This document shows positions 18,433 to 29,854 of a stretch of DNA of 64,000 bases, piece after piece. The position numbers and the translations under genes were made by a program. Source of the stretch: Petrolisthes cinctipes. Lineage: Eukaryota; Arthropoda; Malacostraca; Decapoda; Porcellanidae. Where the stretch lies: assembly GCA_033782935.1 (NCBI GenBank), contig JAWQEG010000290.1, forward strand, positions 1 through 64,000. The letters run 5' to 3'. The notes under the pieces were generated by a model, which ran no database searches, was not told the origin of the DNA, and saw nothing but the letters and a program-made list of their open reading frames with translations. Each line of letters begins with the position of its first letter. Position 1 is the first letter of the stretch.

Positions 18433-19548
18433 AGTATATGGAACCTCTGTTATTCCAGATTTATAATTGTTACAGTATATGTTTTCACTTGCTTAAAAAG
18501 TGTGGTTCTGTGAGATAAAACTAGACAAGTGAAAAGATTGATGCAGGCAGACAAGTAATCCTTCCAGAAGCTTTGATTATAGCTTTAGTTTCCCTTCCAA
18601 GCACACTGAAAATCTGGAAGACACAAAATTTGATAATCAATGCAAGTACTGTAATGTAAGAAACATGAGTAAAAAAAGGACAATACTGTTCCAGTCACTG
18701 TAGTTCCAGATTACAAGTGTACTGTATGCACCTGGAAAAGTCTGAAATTTAGTCAATTTTTTCTCGTCTTTCTTACATTTGGTGCTTTGTGTTCAAGACT
18801 TGTGTGTTTCATATTCTATTATAACTAAAAGGTACACCAAAGTTTTGAGTGCGATTTCTCCAACATTCTCTTTTTGCCTACAACTTTCTTGGCCCACCTC
18901 TTGTCTGGTTCTTGAATCTCTTGTCAGGTTCTCCACACTATATTTCATATAAAAGGTGATAAGGTATTCAATTACTGTAATGGAAAGTACATGTAGTGCA
19001 TGATGATTGAAAATGGCACCTAAAACTCTTACAATCTGGTAGGAAGTGTAAGATAAATGTATAACAATACTATATCATAAAAACTATGTATTTGTATGAT
19101 AGAATGAATCATGAAAATGTACAATAGAATGTATACTGCTTCTCTACCCCTGTGTGCTGAGAACTGCCTATTATTTAATTGGCCAAGGAACCACACACCC
19201 TGGTCTGGTAACCGTGTATAGCTAGACTCACCATCAAAGGGTACCCCAGTTAACAGTTTTTTTACATCAATACGTATATATATATACCGGTATGTAAGAA
19301 TTCCCCTTCTGTACAATTATATATATATATCTATAAAGTCTATATACTGTATACTTCTTAGGGTGCAGAATTCTTGACCACATCACTCTCTCCCTAGTAC
19401 AGTAGATACTTCAGTATGGGTCTACCAAATGAGCATATTTTCCTCCATCTTAATGGTCTCCTTTTATGTTTATTCCTTTCCTCCTCCCTCTTTAGTTCAT
19501 GCACTTTTATTTTTCATTGCCTTTCTTTTCTATGCTCTATTAGCCTTA

Positions 19549-19600
19549 TTACGAGGGTCCGAGCCCAGTAGACTGTAGCCAAATTGTTCTTTCAGTGTCC
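19549..19600 (+). repeat. Family F dispersed repeat
   Basis: Core CCTTATTACGAGGGTCCGAG, CCCAGTAGACTGTAGCCAAA and TTGTTCTTTC. Other copies: 20451-20505 (+), 27007-27050 (+), and inverted at 16009-16045 and 21485-21515. GGGTTCAGTCCCAG in the 20451 copy resembles a tRNA B box, so a tRNA-derived SINE is possible, but no A box was found. Confidence 0.55.
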
Positions 19601-19790
19601 CCTCATCCACATTTCATCCTCTTTCTGTCCACCCTAATGCAAGGGTTAAATAAAAGTCTGGTGGGAGCAAGTGTTAAACTGAGAATGGAGGATGAATGAT
19701 GGAAAAGAGAGGAGAATGTGCTCATAAAACACTATACCTTCATTAGTGTGGATAAAGAAGGAAGGTATGTACTGCACAGCTTACCCTGTA

Positions 19791-20040
19791 CAGTTGGCCC
19801 CTAATATTATGCTAATATATTTAACACTTGTCAGTTTGTACAGGCCCAGTGAATCACTTAGACTGTATGACAATGAATAACAGAAGCCTGGGAAAACATC
19901 TGGTGGTTTTGAATGTGAAATGAAGTGGTGGGTAATGAATAACAGAAGCCTGGAAAATATTTGGTGGTCTTCAATGAGGGAATGAGTGGAAAATGAAGTG
20001 GTGGACAAGTACTAAATAGCATTATATCAAGGGTCTACTG
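19791..20040 (-). mobile_element. Pogo/Tigger-like MITE, family G (copy G2)
   Basis: TA|CAGTTGGCCCCTAATATTATG ... TATATCAAGGGTCTACTG|TA; 250 bp, flanked by TA. Internally an approximately 65-bp unit starting ATGAATAACAGAAGCCTGG is tandemly duplicated (19872 and 19934). The ends are pogo/Tigger-like. Other copies: G1 7669-7861 and G3 25481-25923; a left end only at 23167-23227. Confidence 0.7.
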
Positions 20041-20189
20041 TAGTGGCATTAAAAGATGTCCACAGTGAATTTAACTCTGTTTTCATTCATACAACCTGTG
20101 CTACAATACAGACCATCAATAATAATAATAAGGAACTTGGTTTGTTATTGACACAGTTGGGAGGAGCCAGTAAAGCTCAGTTTGACAGT

Positions 20190-20355
20190 ACTGTAACTTG
20201 GAGGTTTACTGCTTCCTCCAAACTACACTACACTATAGGCCTACCACATGACATTCCATATTAGCAACATTGACTGATACTAGTTTGTGTCCTGGCATAG
20301 TTTGGAGGAATCGGTAACCCTTCAATTCACCAACAGTAGAGTTTCCTCTTAATCC
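20190..20355. repeat. Palindromic repeat, sub-type B (copy B4)
   Basis: GGAGGTTTACTGCTTCCTCC at the left; TGGCATAGTTTGGAGGAATC, GGTAACCCTTCAATTCACC and CTCTTAAT at the right, with TATTAGCAACATTGACTGAT in the centre. Confidence 0.75.
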
Positions 20356-20450
20356 AAAGCTGTCCCATCTTTCTTATCACCTTCACCCTTGTCCTGCAGG
20401 GTCTTCCAGGCCTAGGGTGGTAATCTATCATCCTCTAATCTTATGTTTAC

Positions 20451-20505
20451 AGCCTTATGAGGGTTCAGTCCCAGTAGTCTGTAGCCAAATTGCTCTTTAT
20501 CTCTC
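20451..20505 (+). repeat. Family F dispersed repeat
   Basis: CAGCCTTATGAGGGTTCAGT, CCCAGTAGTCTGTAGCCAAA and TTGCTCTTT match the copy at 19549-19600. Confidence 0.55.
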
Positions 20506-23351
20506 TCCCTCTATTGCAAATACTGGCTGGGTAGTTGTATTTAATTGTACTTAATAAAAGTACTGTAGTACAGTACTGTCCTGTAATACTGCAGGCAGTA
20601 ATACTCATTTATGATAATATTCAGATGTGAGTCCTGGTGTGCTTGCACTGTCACACCACAAGGAAAAAGGGCCTCCTAGGTCACAGCATGCAGATATTAA
20701 TACTCCGTGATGCTACTTATGACTAGTTACTAATTGCTAATGCTCTTGTTTAGTTCCATGTGCTTGTCTCTCTTATTTTTTTATTTCCTTGTACCATCAT
20801 AGTACCAAATATATTTTATGGTATTTGTTTTGATTGCTTTATTGTACTGTATTCCAGGTTCAGATAATTTGTGTCACACTGTACAGTATTCACTCTTCCA
20901 ATACACAAGCACAAATGGTGACACAATGATTGATATGTAAACCTATCTTTACTACTGACAACTTGAGAATGTTGCTGTATTTTATTTCTTGATGGATCCA
21001 TTTTCATTATTCTTTTAAATGTACTTATTCTAACTAAATTATTATTTACAAAATTTCTGTACATTTTCACTTTAGTAGGTACACACACATACACATTTAC
21101 AGTGATAACATTTACACAACAAATATTCACACTACAGTATACAGTTATTAATACTAGTCTATACTGTACTACTTAACACTAGTGTATATCTGTATTATAA
21201 TGTTTTCACTTTCACACTGTACAGTATATGAATTTGGTTGCGTCCCCCAATTGTATATTTTTCTTTGCTATTTAACATTTTACAAGACATTTGTGTCTTT
21301 TGCTTCAATCAAGAAGTTTCTTCTATCTCTATTTCTGTTTGATTATTTAGTTTTCTTTCTATAGACCTCCTATAAAGCTCATTCATTACTCCTCCCTCTT
21401 TAGTTCACACATCTCTCTCTCTCTCCCCCATAAGATGTTAAGGTAAGCTTGGGATCCTGACAGCATTTGTGGAAGAGAAAGAACAATTTGGCTACAGCAG
21501 ACTTTCATAAGGCAGGAAGCGTATACTGTACATGAAAGAGGAGGTGACAAAATGAAATGTTTCAACTAAAGACGGGGGAGAAAAATATTGAACATAAAAG
21601 GAAGGTTATACAGTAGAGCAGCTAAGGGAAGGAGGAGAGAATTTCACTACTTAGTAAAACCCTAATTATTATTTACTACATTGAACTTTACTGTGACTTA
21701 AGTGTGTACTGTAGTTTAAATAACTATATATTTTTTCACTACGTAGAATAAAGAGATGTGTTCCTTCAGTTCTGATACTGAAATGAAGCTGGTTATAATA
21801 TGTTTCAGTGTTTCTGTAATATAGGTACCTCATTAATGTGCTTTATTATTGTATGAATAAATTAATGTAAATGAGAATACAACCTTACAGCAATTGAGGT
21901 CTTTGCTGTCATGCTGCTTTGGTGAAGCCAACTGTCCAATGAGCTTTATACTGTAGTACATACGTATATTCTAGATATCACTTTAGTTCTTCCTAAGGTA
22001 TTGTATCTTATTTATGCATCTCCACTCCTACAAGAATCTCATAGCTTCATTGGTTGTAAACTTAAAATATAAAGTTTGCCACAAATCCTTAGCCAGACTT
22101 GTAAGGTTGTGTTAGTATCACATGGGTAAAATGATATGGGTCTTGGTGACAGTCTGTTTATTCCATTTACAGATTCTAGGTAAGAGGAACAAGAGAGATT
22201 AAAGTCATACTTACTGAAACTTTGGTTATTGACAAAATCAACGGACCCAGTGGGCTATTATGGCAAATCAGGATAAACAACCATACTACATATATTGGGA
22301 GAATAATCTACCTGACAGTATCTGACCTAGACTGTATCTCTAAATTGTATGTGCCTATGATATAATGTCTGGCTTGTGGAAGAAGGTATTAATCTGGAGA
22401 GAAACTCGATTACCCACAGACAGTAGAAGAGGGAGTATGGTATCTACAGTTGCCTTCTCACTCCATCTCTTTCCTTATATTGATTTTCTCCAGAGATGTA
22501 ACCACACTGCTTTGAGTTGAATTCATGCCTGCAAAACAAAATATTTTATCAATATTGCAGTAATTCACTCTGCTGAGGCTTAACCTTAGATATGACGGAG
22601 ATGATTGTGATGTTATACACTGTAGTCATTTGCCATGTTCTACATTTAAGTGCACAATACTGTATAACTCCTTAATACACGTTGATGGCTTACATCACTG
22701 AAATATCATAGTTAATTATTTATACCAATGATATATACAGTAAATATATTTTAGGGAGGGAAAATATCGGCTGAAATTTCCCTAATGAAAAGTTGTACTG
22801 TACTCTGTTATTTATTTTCAAGAGGCTCTTAAATTTCATAGTAATTCAACTGAAAACAATTTGAAGTTTCTACATTAGTATCAAAGCAACACTATAATTT
22901 GTATAGTATTTTCATTATGGGGCAGTGTATAATTTAGACAATAGTTTTCTTTTTATATTAATAGTATCATAAAATATTTTTAAAGAAAGTTAACATATTA
23001 ATACCTTCCTATACCATATTTTTTTAATCAGAACTAAATGAAAAACCTTGGAGTCGATTGAAATTTTTAACGATTTTTCAAAATCAATATTTATTAGTCT
23101 ACAAGTAAGATTTATTTTGCCCAGTCAGAATGAAAGTTAACCCTACTCAGCTCTATATGATGTTCAGTAGACCCTTGATATATCACAAATAAATACTCGT
23201 TCCATCCCTTCATTTCATACTGGTTAGACTATACCTAAACTGTTCTGTCTCTCTCACTGCAAAAAGACACCTGTAGGTAGGGAGTATGCAGCAAAATACT
23301 GTTGGTTAGAGAAAAGCAGTATGGGGTTATCTGTTTTGGAAGTATGATCTC

Positions 23352-23482
23352 GTAGGCCTTCTAATTCCTGCAACCTGAACAAACTAATTTAGTATACAAA
23401 TAGAGGGTCTGTTTTGTAGCATAGTTTGGAGGAGATGGTAGCCCTCCAATTCTTTCACAACCACCAATTCCTCCTTAAGACT
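23352..23482. repeat. Palindromic repeat, sub-type B (copy B5)
   Basis: Left arm CTTCTAATTCCTGCAACCTG; right arm TTTTGTAGCATAGTTTGGAG and GCCCTCCAATTCTTTCAC; ends CTCCTTAA. Confidence 0.65.
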
Positions 23483-23752
23483 GATGTAAATACTCTCGGA
23501 TAGAAACTAACACTCATAATTTATCTGGCTGGAAATTTTTTGTGAGTAACTTTATATTTTGACTCTACAGTAATTGTACACTGTGAGTTACCTGTCCTCA
23601 CTCTGCATGTAGCCATATGAACTAGTCTGTAATAAACTGTACTTAAAGCAGCTTAGTAAAATATTGTAAACTGTAGGAGATTGTTGAACTGCAGAGAGCA
23701 CAAGGATAATATTGTGACAGCTGGATATACAGTATCTACCCTAAGGTATTGT

Positions 23753-23830
23753 TGTTATCATTATTATTATTATCATAATTATTATTATTATTATGTATAT
23801 TGTTATTATTATTAATAGTATTGTTGTTAT
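23753..23830. repeat. Imperfect (ATT)n repeat
   Basis: Interrupted trinucleotide run in the intergenic region. Confidence 0.9.
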
Positions 23831-24327
23831 TAACAGGGAAAGACTGAAGACTAATAATTAATTCCCCTACCAAGAGTATGGTTAAGATTTTGGAATGAAG
23901 AAGTCTGAATCACTTTCTTGTACAGTAGCTCATTATTATAACAATTTCAGAATTACATGAGGAGCTTCTGCATGTGAGAAATAATACTCTGTTGTTCATA
24001 TATATCAGTGACCCAGCAGATGGAACTAATTGTAGCCACAGCCAGTTTCCCATTTATGGTCTTTGAAAGCAATCTTATGAAGTTTACAGGCAGAGTTATC
24101 CCTTTTTCACCCTCACAGAGACCACATCGGAAAAATTCCTTGGTTTAAATCTAGATCTCTCCCAAAATCTAGTACAATAACTTGTTGCAAGTCACAAGGC
24201 CAACCTTTGGTAAAATTTTACAAAAATTTACAAAAATTTATACATAACTTTTTCTGTAGTTCTGCCAACAGACAAACAACTAAACCTAAAACATAACCTC
24301 CTGGCTGGGGTCATAATACAAACAACA

Positions 24328-24349
24328 GCAGCAGCAGCAGCAGCAGCAA
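24328..24349. repeat. (CAG)n microsatellite
   Basis: Seven CAG units followed by CAAC. They are not in a supported exon. Confidence 0.9.
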
Positions 24350-25282
24350 CTCATTAACTTAATACATGAGTCGGTACAGTAATTAGATATGAAAATGTTT
24401 TTCCCAATAATATTCTGAACAGATTCAATTGCAAGATTGCAATAACATTATCAAGGAGTATTGTACATTCATCACGCTATGTTCTCCTACCTCTGTGAGT
24501 AAATGAATTGTTGAAAGAAATATCACATGCTCCAGTCACTTATTTCAAAGAATTTTTGATCACTCATATCTTGTTGCCGAGGGATATACAGCGCTTATAG
24601 CATAGGAAAAGGGACATGAGGGTGTTCTCTGGAAGGTAGAGATGGAAAAAGTGGTAAATCATTTGCAAAAAAAGTCAACCAATACTACAGGAAAATAAAT
24701 TTAGTGGCGAGTGTACAGTACCAGCCTTGGTAAGATTCCTTTACTATGCTCCCTTCCCCAACACCCAGAGCAGCAGCTTCACCCTGTGTTGAATGTACTC
24801 TACTATACTCCCCTGTGTGCACACTGTCAGTACAGCATAGTGAGCTGTATGTAAGAAAAGTTAGGAGCCAGTCAGTGACCACATATCTACAGTAGGGAAA
24901 TACTATACTGTACCATAGATCACAAAGTATTGAGGCACAATATGCGTGAAAGGCCACAGAAATATTAAGTGTTCAACGTCAGCAGTTGTGTGAATGTTTT
25001 TGGTATGCACTGGACCCCTTGTGAGCCAAAACTTTTTATGTGATTCTATAGTACAGTACTATACACTCAATGTTGTGACCCAGACCATGACTTTTCTTCC
25101 ATATGACCCAGTTTTCTGGCTAATTGTAGTATGATTTTTCTTAGTTGGAGGTACCTGGCCATGACCCTTGTAGCTCAGTGGTTTATATGTAATGCTCTAC
25201 AGTACTTACTAGTACTGTAATGACACCATACAGTATATTGCAGATAAGTCCATACAGTATGTAATTGGTACTCAAGAATGCT

Positions 25283-25402
25283 AAGGTTTTGTCTGATAAT
25301 TTGAGGTTAGTAATTCTTCCAAATCATTCCTTGAAATAGATACTGTATATAGGTGGTGCATGTCTTTGCACAGTTTGGCAGAATTTCTTATGGCTGCTCC
25401 CT
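25283..25402. repeat. Palindromic repeat, sub-type B (copy B6, decayed)
   Basis: GGTTAGTAATTCTTCCAAAT on the left and GCACAGTTTGGCAGAATTTC with ATGGCTGCTCCCTTTT on the right keep the B pattern. Confidence 0.5.
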
Positions 25403-25480
25403 TTTAGGGGTTGCCACAGTGAGTTGGTAGAATTTATAGTCTCTAAGTTGTTGATAAAATCTTAGCAGCCTTTAGTGATA

Positions 25481-25923
25481 TAGTAGACCATTGATATAAC
25501 AAGAATAAATACTTGTTGAGGGGAGGACACAGAGGGGAAGACCACGGAAGGGCTTCAGTACCTATTAGTAGAACAACTAACTATAGCATATGCTCTTAAT
25601 TGGACTTACTGGAAGAATGCCATCAATAAGTCATGGAAGGCAAACACACTCTTGGAAAGGAAATGCCTGTAAAAATAACAAAACAAAAAGTACAGTATAT
25701 GTCACTCCATTTTCCATTATCTCCCTCATTGATGACCATCAAATGTTTTCCCAGGCTCCTGTGTTTCATTACCTAGCCCTTCATTGTACACTCAATTTTG
25801 CATTGTAGACTGAAAAATGCTTTCCCAGGCTTTTGTTATTCATTACCATACAGATGAAGTGATTTACTGGTCCTGTGTTGAATGAAAAGTGTTCAATATG
25901 TAACTGTTATATCAAGGGCCTAG
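25481..25923 (+). mobile_element. Pogo-like MITE (G3) with a LINE-like insertion
   Basis: Left end TAGTAGACCATTGATATAAC, right end GTTATATCAAGGGCCTAGTA. The expected body (CTCCATTTTCC, CCCAGGCTTTTGTTATTCAT) resumes at about 25700, so roughly 25517-25695 is extra. The extra part has an open frame with LTIAYALNWTYWKNAINKSW, which resembles the decayed C-terminal tail of a LINE reverse transcriptase (R..W..AI.KS). Confidence 0.5.
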
Positions 25924-26023
25924 TATACTTAATTTTATCTTAAATGCCAAGTAACAAGGTATGGTTAGATCGATCTGTTTTTCAAGGGGCATATGATGAT
26001 TTTTTGTGTGTGTGTGTGAAATG

Positions 26024-26252
26024 GCTACAGTTTTCCTCCAGACTGGGGCACAGAAAAAATTATATAGGTTAATTGGTGATATCTCAGCAAGCCATGACCA
26101 GCGGCCCCACATAGGCATATTCCAAGCAAGCAGTGGAACATTGGCAGCACTGCAATGGCCCACTGGTCATGGTTTGCTGGGATGATATTTCTTGGCACAG
26201 TTTAAATAAATTGGTAGTACAGTATCCAGTCTGGCAACAATATCCTTAACCC
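26024..26252. repeat. Palindromic repeat, sub-type B, with inner palindrome (B7)
   Basis: Outer arms: CCTCCAGACTGGGGCACAG and TTGGCACAGTTTAAATAAAT. Inner arms: GATATCTCAGCAAGCCATGA with CCAGCGGCCC (about 26078-26106) and GGCCCACTGGTCATGGTTTG with CTGGGATGATAT (about 26158-26189). This looks like one inverted-repeat element inside another. Confidence 0.55.
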
Positions 26253-28424
26253 TTTAAATATGTACCATGAATTTAGAAAATGCTGTCTACAACTCATTAT
26301 GTAATTAACTAACTAATAACTAGCCTTGGTGTACGCAGAGTTCATGTTCCAATGAACATTTTGATTACCGTGGGTCACTCCTTCGGACCCAAAAGTCCAA
26401 GTAATCCATAGATGTAGAGAATGATCATATTTTTTTTAGGCCTGTTCTGTAGGTTTGAAATGTTATTTTCTAGCTATTCCTCCTATTTTATAAATTTGGG
26501 ATACATTTGATTTGATTAATGTTCTTGGATGGCGTAGTGTTGTAAACATTATAGCAAACTGTAAATATATATATTATACAGAATAAGTGTGATAAATCAC
26601 CAAATGCTGAAATAGGTATAAAATAATAATAGTTTATGAAAGTGAGGGCTGAAGGGGTGGGTTCAGCTGTACCTTAAGCCTTGAGAACTAGCCAGCAGCC
26701 AGTCACACATTATTTTTATCTACCTAAAAAGATACAGTTAATGTTGCTTTTTATGTTAGTATACACCTGTACAGTACTATAAATCTATATGAATGCTATT
26801 CCCAGTAGCTTTGTTAATATAGTTTGAGAAGATTAGGCCTATATAGATTTCAAAATAAGCTTAAAGAGATAATGACTTTCTTCATGAAATATTTTTTGTA
26901 AGTAATGGTTTTACCCATACCTCTATATACTTTTGTATTTACAGTATTTATTACTATGTTTTTAGTTTTAATTTACATAGAAGAGTATGTAATGTTTAGA
27001 GATAACACTAGGTCCTGTAGGCTGTTGCCAAATTATATTCTTTCTTTCCATACAACTCATCATTAGGAAATGGTACAGCCATACCCTTATTGTATCACTC
27101 ATTATGAAAGAGTCAAAAGTAGGCAAGAATCTCAGCTGCTGACTATCTCATGTGGCTCTGGTAACCTCAGCTGTAACCACACTGTAGAAAGATCTCTTTT
27201 ATACTGTCAGCAGTCTATAAAAGAAGGTACAGTAGGTGTGATATATCAGAAGTGTATTTGATGTGCAGAGCTCAGTTGCAGCTACCTTCACCCTGCATTG
27301 TATAATGTAACAAGAGTATATATATATATACATAAATATATATATACCACCATATATGTATATTGAATAGATTATACCTTTCTTCTTTCTTTTATACAGT
27401 TCATGTAGTTCGGTTTTAAAGGAAAAAAGCATAATTGCACATTCCACAATAGTGTTGACATATATACCTCATTTGTCTTGACATCAATGAGAGGAGAAAC
27501 ATAACCTAAGCCAATATAGTACTCTGTAATAATAATGGTGGTATTACTAAAACATGGGCTTTTATTGTTAATTATGTAATAACTTAGCCAGTCTGTGATA
27601 TCTATACCCAATACATACTGTACTACAATGTTATATATTTGTTCCGTGGTAATGGAATGCAATACTGTACAGTACAGTACACAGGTATTAGGACACATTG
27701 GCTAATGATATTACATATTCTCACCTATTGGCAAAACTTGGTGGCACAAGAGAAAAAAGAAGAGCAACAACACAAGAATAATTTAATGCATGATAATGTA
27801 TATACTGTACTGGTACTGTATGTGTATACAGTATATGAAGGAGAAAACTCATCCTTCTGTTTTGATTACACCTTACAATTTGAAGCAGAAGAAATAGTAC
27901 CTGTACTTGTTTTAATTATACTGGTTTATATAACATGAATAAGGAAGGAAAAAGAGATTGGACAGAGTATCAAACTGAGAAGAGACCTGAAAATAGTTTG
28001 TCATGAATAAATAATCTTATAAAACTATTAGATTTACAATCTCATATTCTCCTCAACACCTCTCAAGATGTCATGCACGTGAGAATATCGATTAGACATT
28101 TTTATTTTAGTCTTAGTAGCTATTTAAGTTTAAAGACACATATTGAGAGACATGCTGTATGTATGTACAATAAAAGAAAGGTTTATTATTATTATTAAAG
28201 TATCTGTCTGTCAGTTTGCATCACAGGCATGATGTACACAGACCTTGTTCATGTCAGCATCCCCATATGTGAGCAACAATACAATATTACCTAGACCATA
28301 TGATGCCTTTTCTTAAACCTATTGCCTATACCACTTGATGCCTTTTCTTCAACCTATAACCTAGACCACTTGGTGCCTTTTCTTCAACCTTTACTCAGTA
28401 CAGTACAGTATAATATACTTTAAT

Positions 28425-28570
28425 GGTTTTGGCGCCCCTTCGGCCCCAGCCACTAGCTTTTAGTTCTTCAACTGTGTCTCATTTTTCTTTATTTCCTTCC
28501 TATTTGCTGTCTCACCTTTTTCTGGCGCTGTATGACCTCGCTGTTGCGGCGCCTAATATCAATCAATCAA
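28425..28570 (+). mobile_element. Dispersed retroelement with ATCA tail, family S (S1)
   Basis: GGTTTTGGCGCCCCTTCGGC, CCCAGCCACTAGCTTTTAGT, TTCTGGCGCTGTATGACCTC, GCTGTTGCGGCGCCTAATAT, then (CAAT)n. It matches 46341-46501 almost base for base, and its last part matches 33905-33945. A fixed 3' end with a short tandem tail suggests a retroposon. Confidence 0.7.
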
Positions 28571-28748
28571 CTTGGGCCACCTTTTTCCCCTTAGAATTTT
28601 TGGAAAGTTGGAAAAGAAATTAAAACCAGATAGAAAGTAAAATATCTGAGAAATACTACTCTACAGTATATGTGTGACAGATTATATATAACGTTTCAGA
28701 GAGATTAGGTCCATTTCCTCAAAGTGGCAAGGTATTATATATGAAGAT

Positions 28749-28940
28749 ATGAGCAAAAAATCTAATACTGTATGGGCAAATATTTTAAGTCAACCTTCCT
28801 CAGGAGCTCGGGGCTGCTCGGCCAGACAGCTTGAGGAACTTCAACAACAACAACAAATATATATTCCTGGCGAACTGAACATTTTATTGACGTGTGTCCT
28901 TAATAAAACAGTAAAAGTTGCAAGTAAACGAGAACGGTGA
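28749..28940 (+). CDS. Unassigned 63-codon open frame, probably not a gene
   Basis: Reads MSKKSNTVWANILSQPSSG and later a Gln run encoded by CAACAACAACAACAA. The KKSNTVWANIL start faintly recalls the WGSVL-type motif of PHAX proteins, but nothing after it supports that. The CAA run may be a retroelement tail. No splice or promoter evidence. Confidence 0.12.
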   Translation: MSKKSNTVWANILSQPSSGARGCSARQLEELQQQQQIYIPGELNILLTCVLNKTVKVASKRER

Positions 28941-29333
28941 AAGCTGTGTAAAAGAATGGCAAGATGAGCAGCGCCGCCAAGTTTACGTTTATTACGCCAG
29001 TTTGGGCTAGTAATGAAAGGTGTGTGTGTGATGAGTAAACCCTCTCAATGTTCACAGTGTCCCTAGAGAATGAATAAACTCCCTCCACACAAACACCTAT
29101 GGCTTTCCGAAGGAAGCATTTTCATTATCCCTAGCTCAATACCAGACCGAGTAAATAAACTGCTATAAATTTTCCCTCTCAGTAGGCTCTCAGGAATTTG
29201 GCTACTTTAGCACCTGTTGGAAACATTTGGGCGATAACTGATATAAAACACTTCCTCCTCACCACCTTTATAGTGTTGCCAAGTATGATGAATTGTTTTT
29301 AGATATAAAGAATTCGAGGTAATAATGGAGAAA

Positions 29334-29584
29334 TTATATAAAGATTGTTCAAGAGTAAATGGAGAAATTTCGCCCAGACAAAATATCAAGATGGTAAATG
29401 TGCGACTATCTCCAGGAGTAAACTGGAAACTTTTGAGGGAAATAGGGAAAATGATGGTAAATTTACGACTATCTTCAAGAATAAACAGGAAATTTCTGAG
29501 TCAAAAAGGGAAACTGAAGGTAAAATTGTAAATGTACAACTATCACTATAAACAGTAATCAGAGACTATTTGAGGTAAAAAGGA
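29334..29584. repeat. 62-bp minisatellite upstream of Rip11
   Basis: Four diverged units start near 29334, 29391, 29451 and 29514. Each has (A)TGGTAAAT, CGACTATCT(C/T)CA, (A)GAGTAAAC/AATAAAC and GGAAA. The array ends about 90 bp before the possible start site of the Rip11 gene. Confidence 0.75.
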
Positions 29585-29672
29585 AAATTCTGATGAGTTG
29601 AGTTGGGGAAATTTCGTCAAGCAGACCTTCTAAAGTTCTATAATAAGTTCCAATGGCCCAGTGCTACCAACT

Positions 29673-29682
29673 TCAGTCAGTC
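29673..29682 (+). promoter_or_regulatory. Possible initiator for Rip11
   Basis: TCAGTCAGTC contains two overlapping arthropod-type TCAGTC initiators about 150 bp before the ATG. I found no good TATA box, nor a DPE at the expected spacing, so this is a weak guess. Confidence 0.25.
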
Positions 29683-29823
29683 ACCGTCTTTGGAAAGTGA
29701 AGGTGTGTTCGCTCGTTGGGGGGATTCTATATTATCTATCTACACTGTGCTTGGAGTATAATAATATAAAAATAGAGATCCTGGCCATCACTACACACAT
29801 ATCTAAGAGGAGTTGCCAGAGAT

Positions 29824-29854
29824 ATGTGGCAGCCAACGCACCTACAAGTGACTG
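29824..29854 (+). CDS. Rip11: Rip11 first coding exon
   Basis: ATGTGGCAGCCAACGCACC onward encodes MWQPTHLQVT, with one base left before donor GTGAGT at 29855. Human FIP5 has WLPTHVQVTVLRARGL at the same place, and joining to 33363 gives VTV-QRARN in phase. A purine (G) stands at -3 of the ATG. Confidence 0.87.

Larger units (their letters stand above)
16924..29823. other. FE65 3' flank and intergenic region
   Basis: 12.9 kb between the FE65 stop and the Rip11 start. Supported contents: LINE remnant (17331-17450), 40-bp tandem repeat (17621-17828), alternative exon (17824-18138), poly-A signals, MITE G2 (19791-20040), F-family cores, B4-B7, a (CAG)n run, nested MITE/LINE (25481-25923), the ATCA-tailed repeat (28425-28570) and a 62-bp minisatellite (29334-29584). 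Between 21700 and 23150, and from 26260 to 28400 apart from one F core, I see only AT-rich sequence, an ATTATT run and AT repeats. Confidence 0.6.

Noticed and set aside
24328..24349. Coding polyglutamine tract
   Set aside because: The CAG run lies in intergenic DNA with no open frame of use on either side.
25160..25215. tRNA gene
   Set aside because: TTGTAGCTCAGTGGTTTATA looks like a tRNA A box, but there is no B box or acceptor pairing downstream; at most a SINE remnant.
28966..29033. Short frame starting MSSAAKFTFITPVW
   Set aside because: Only about 24 codons, no splice partner in phase and no family resemblance.
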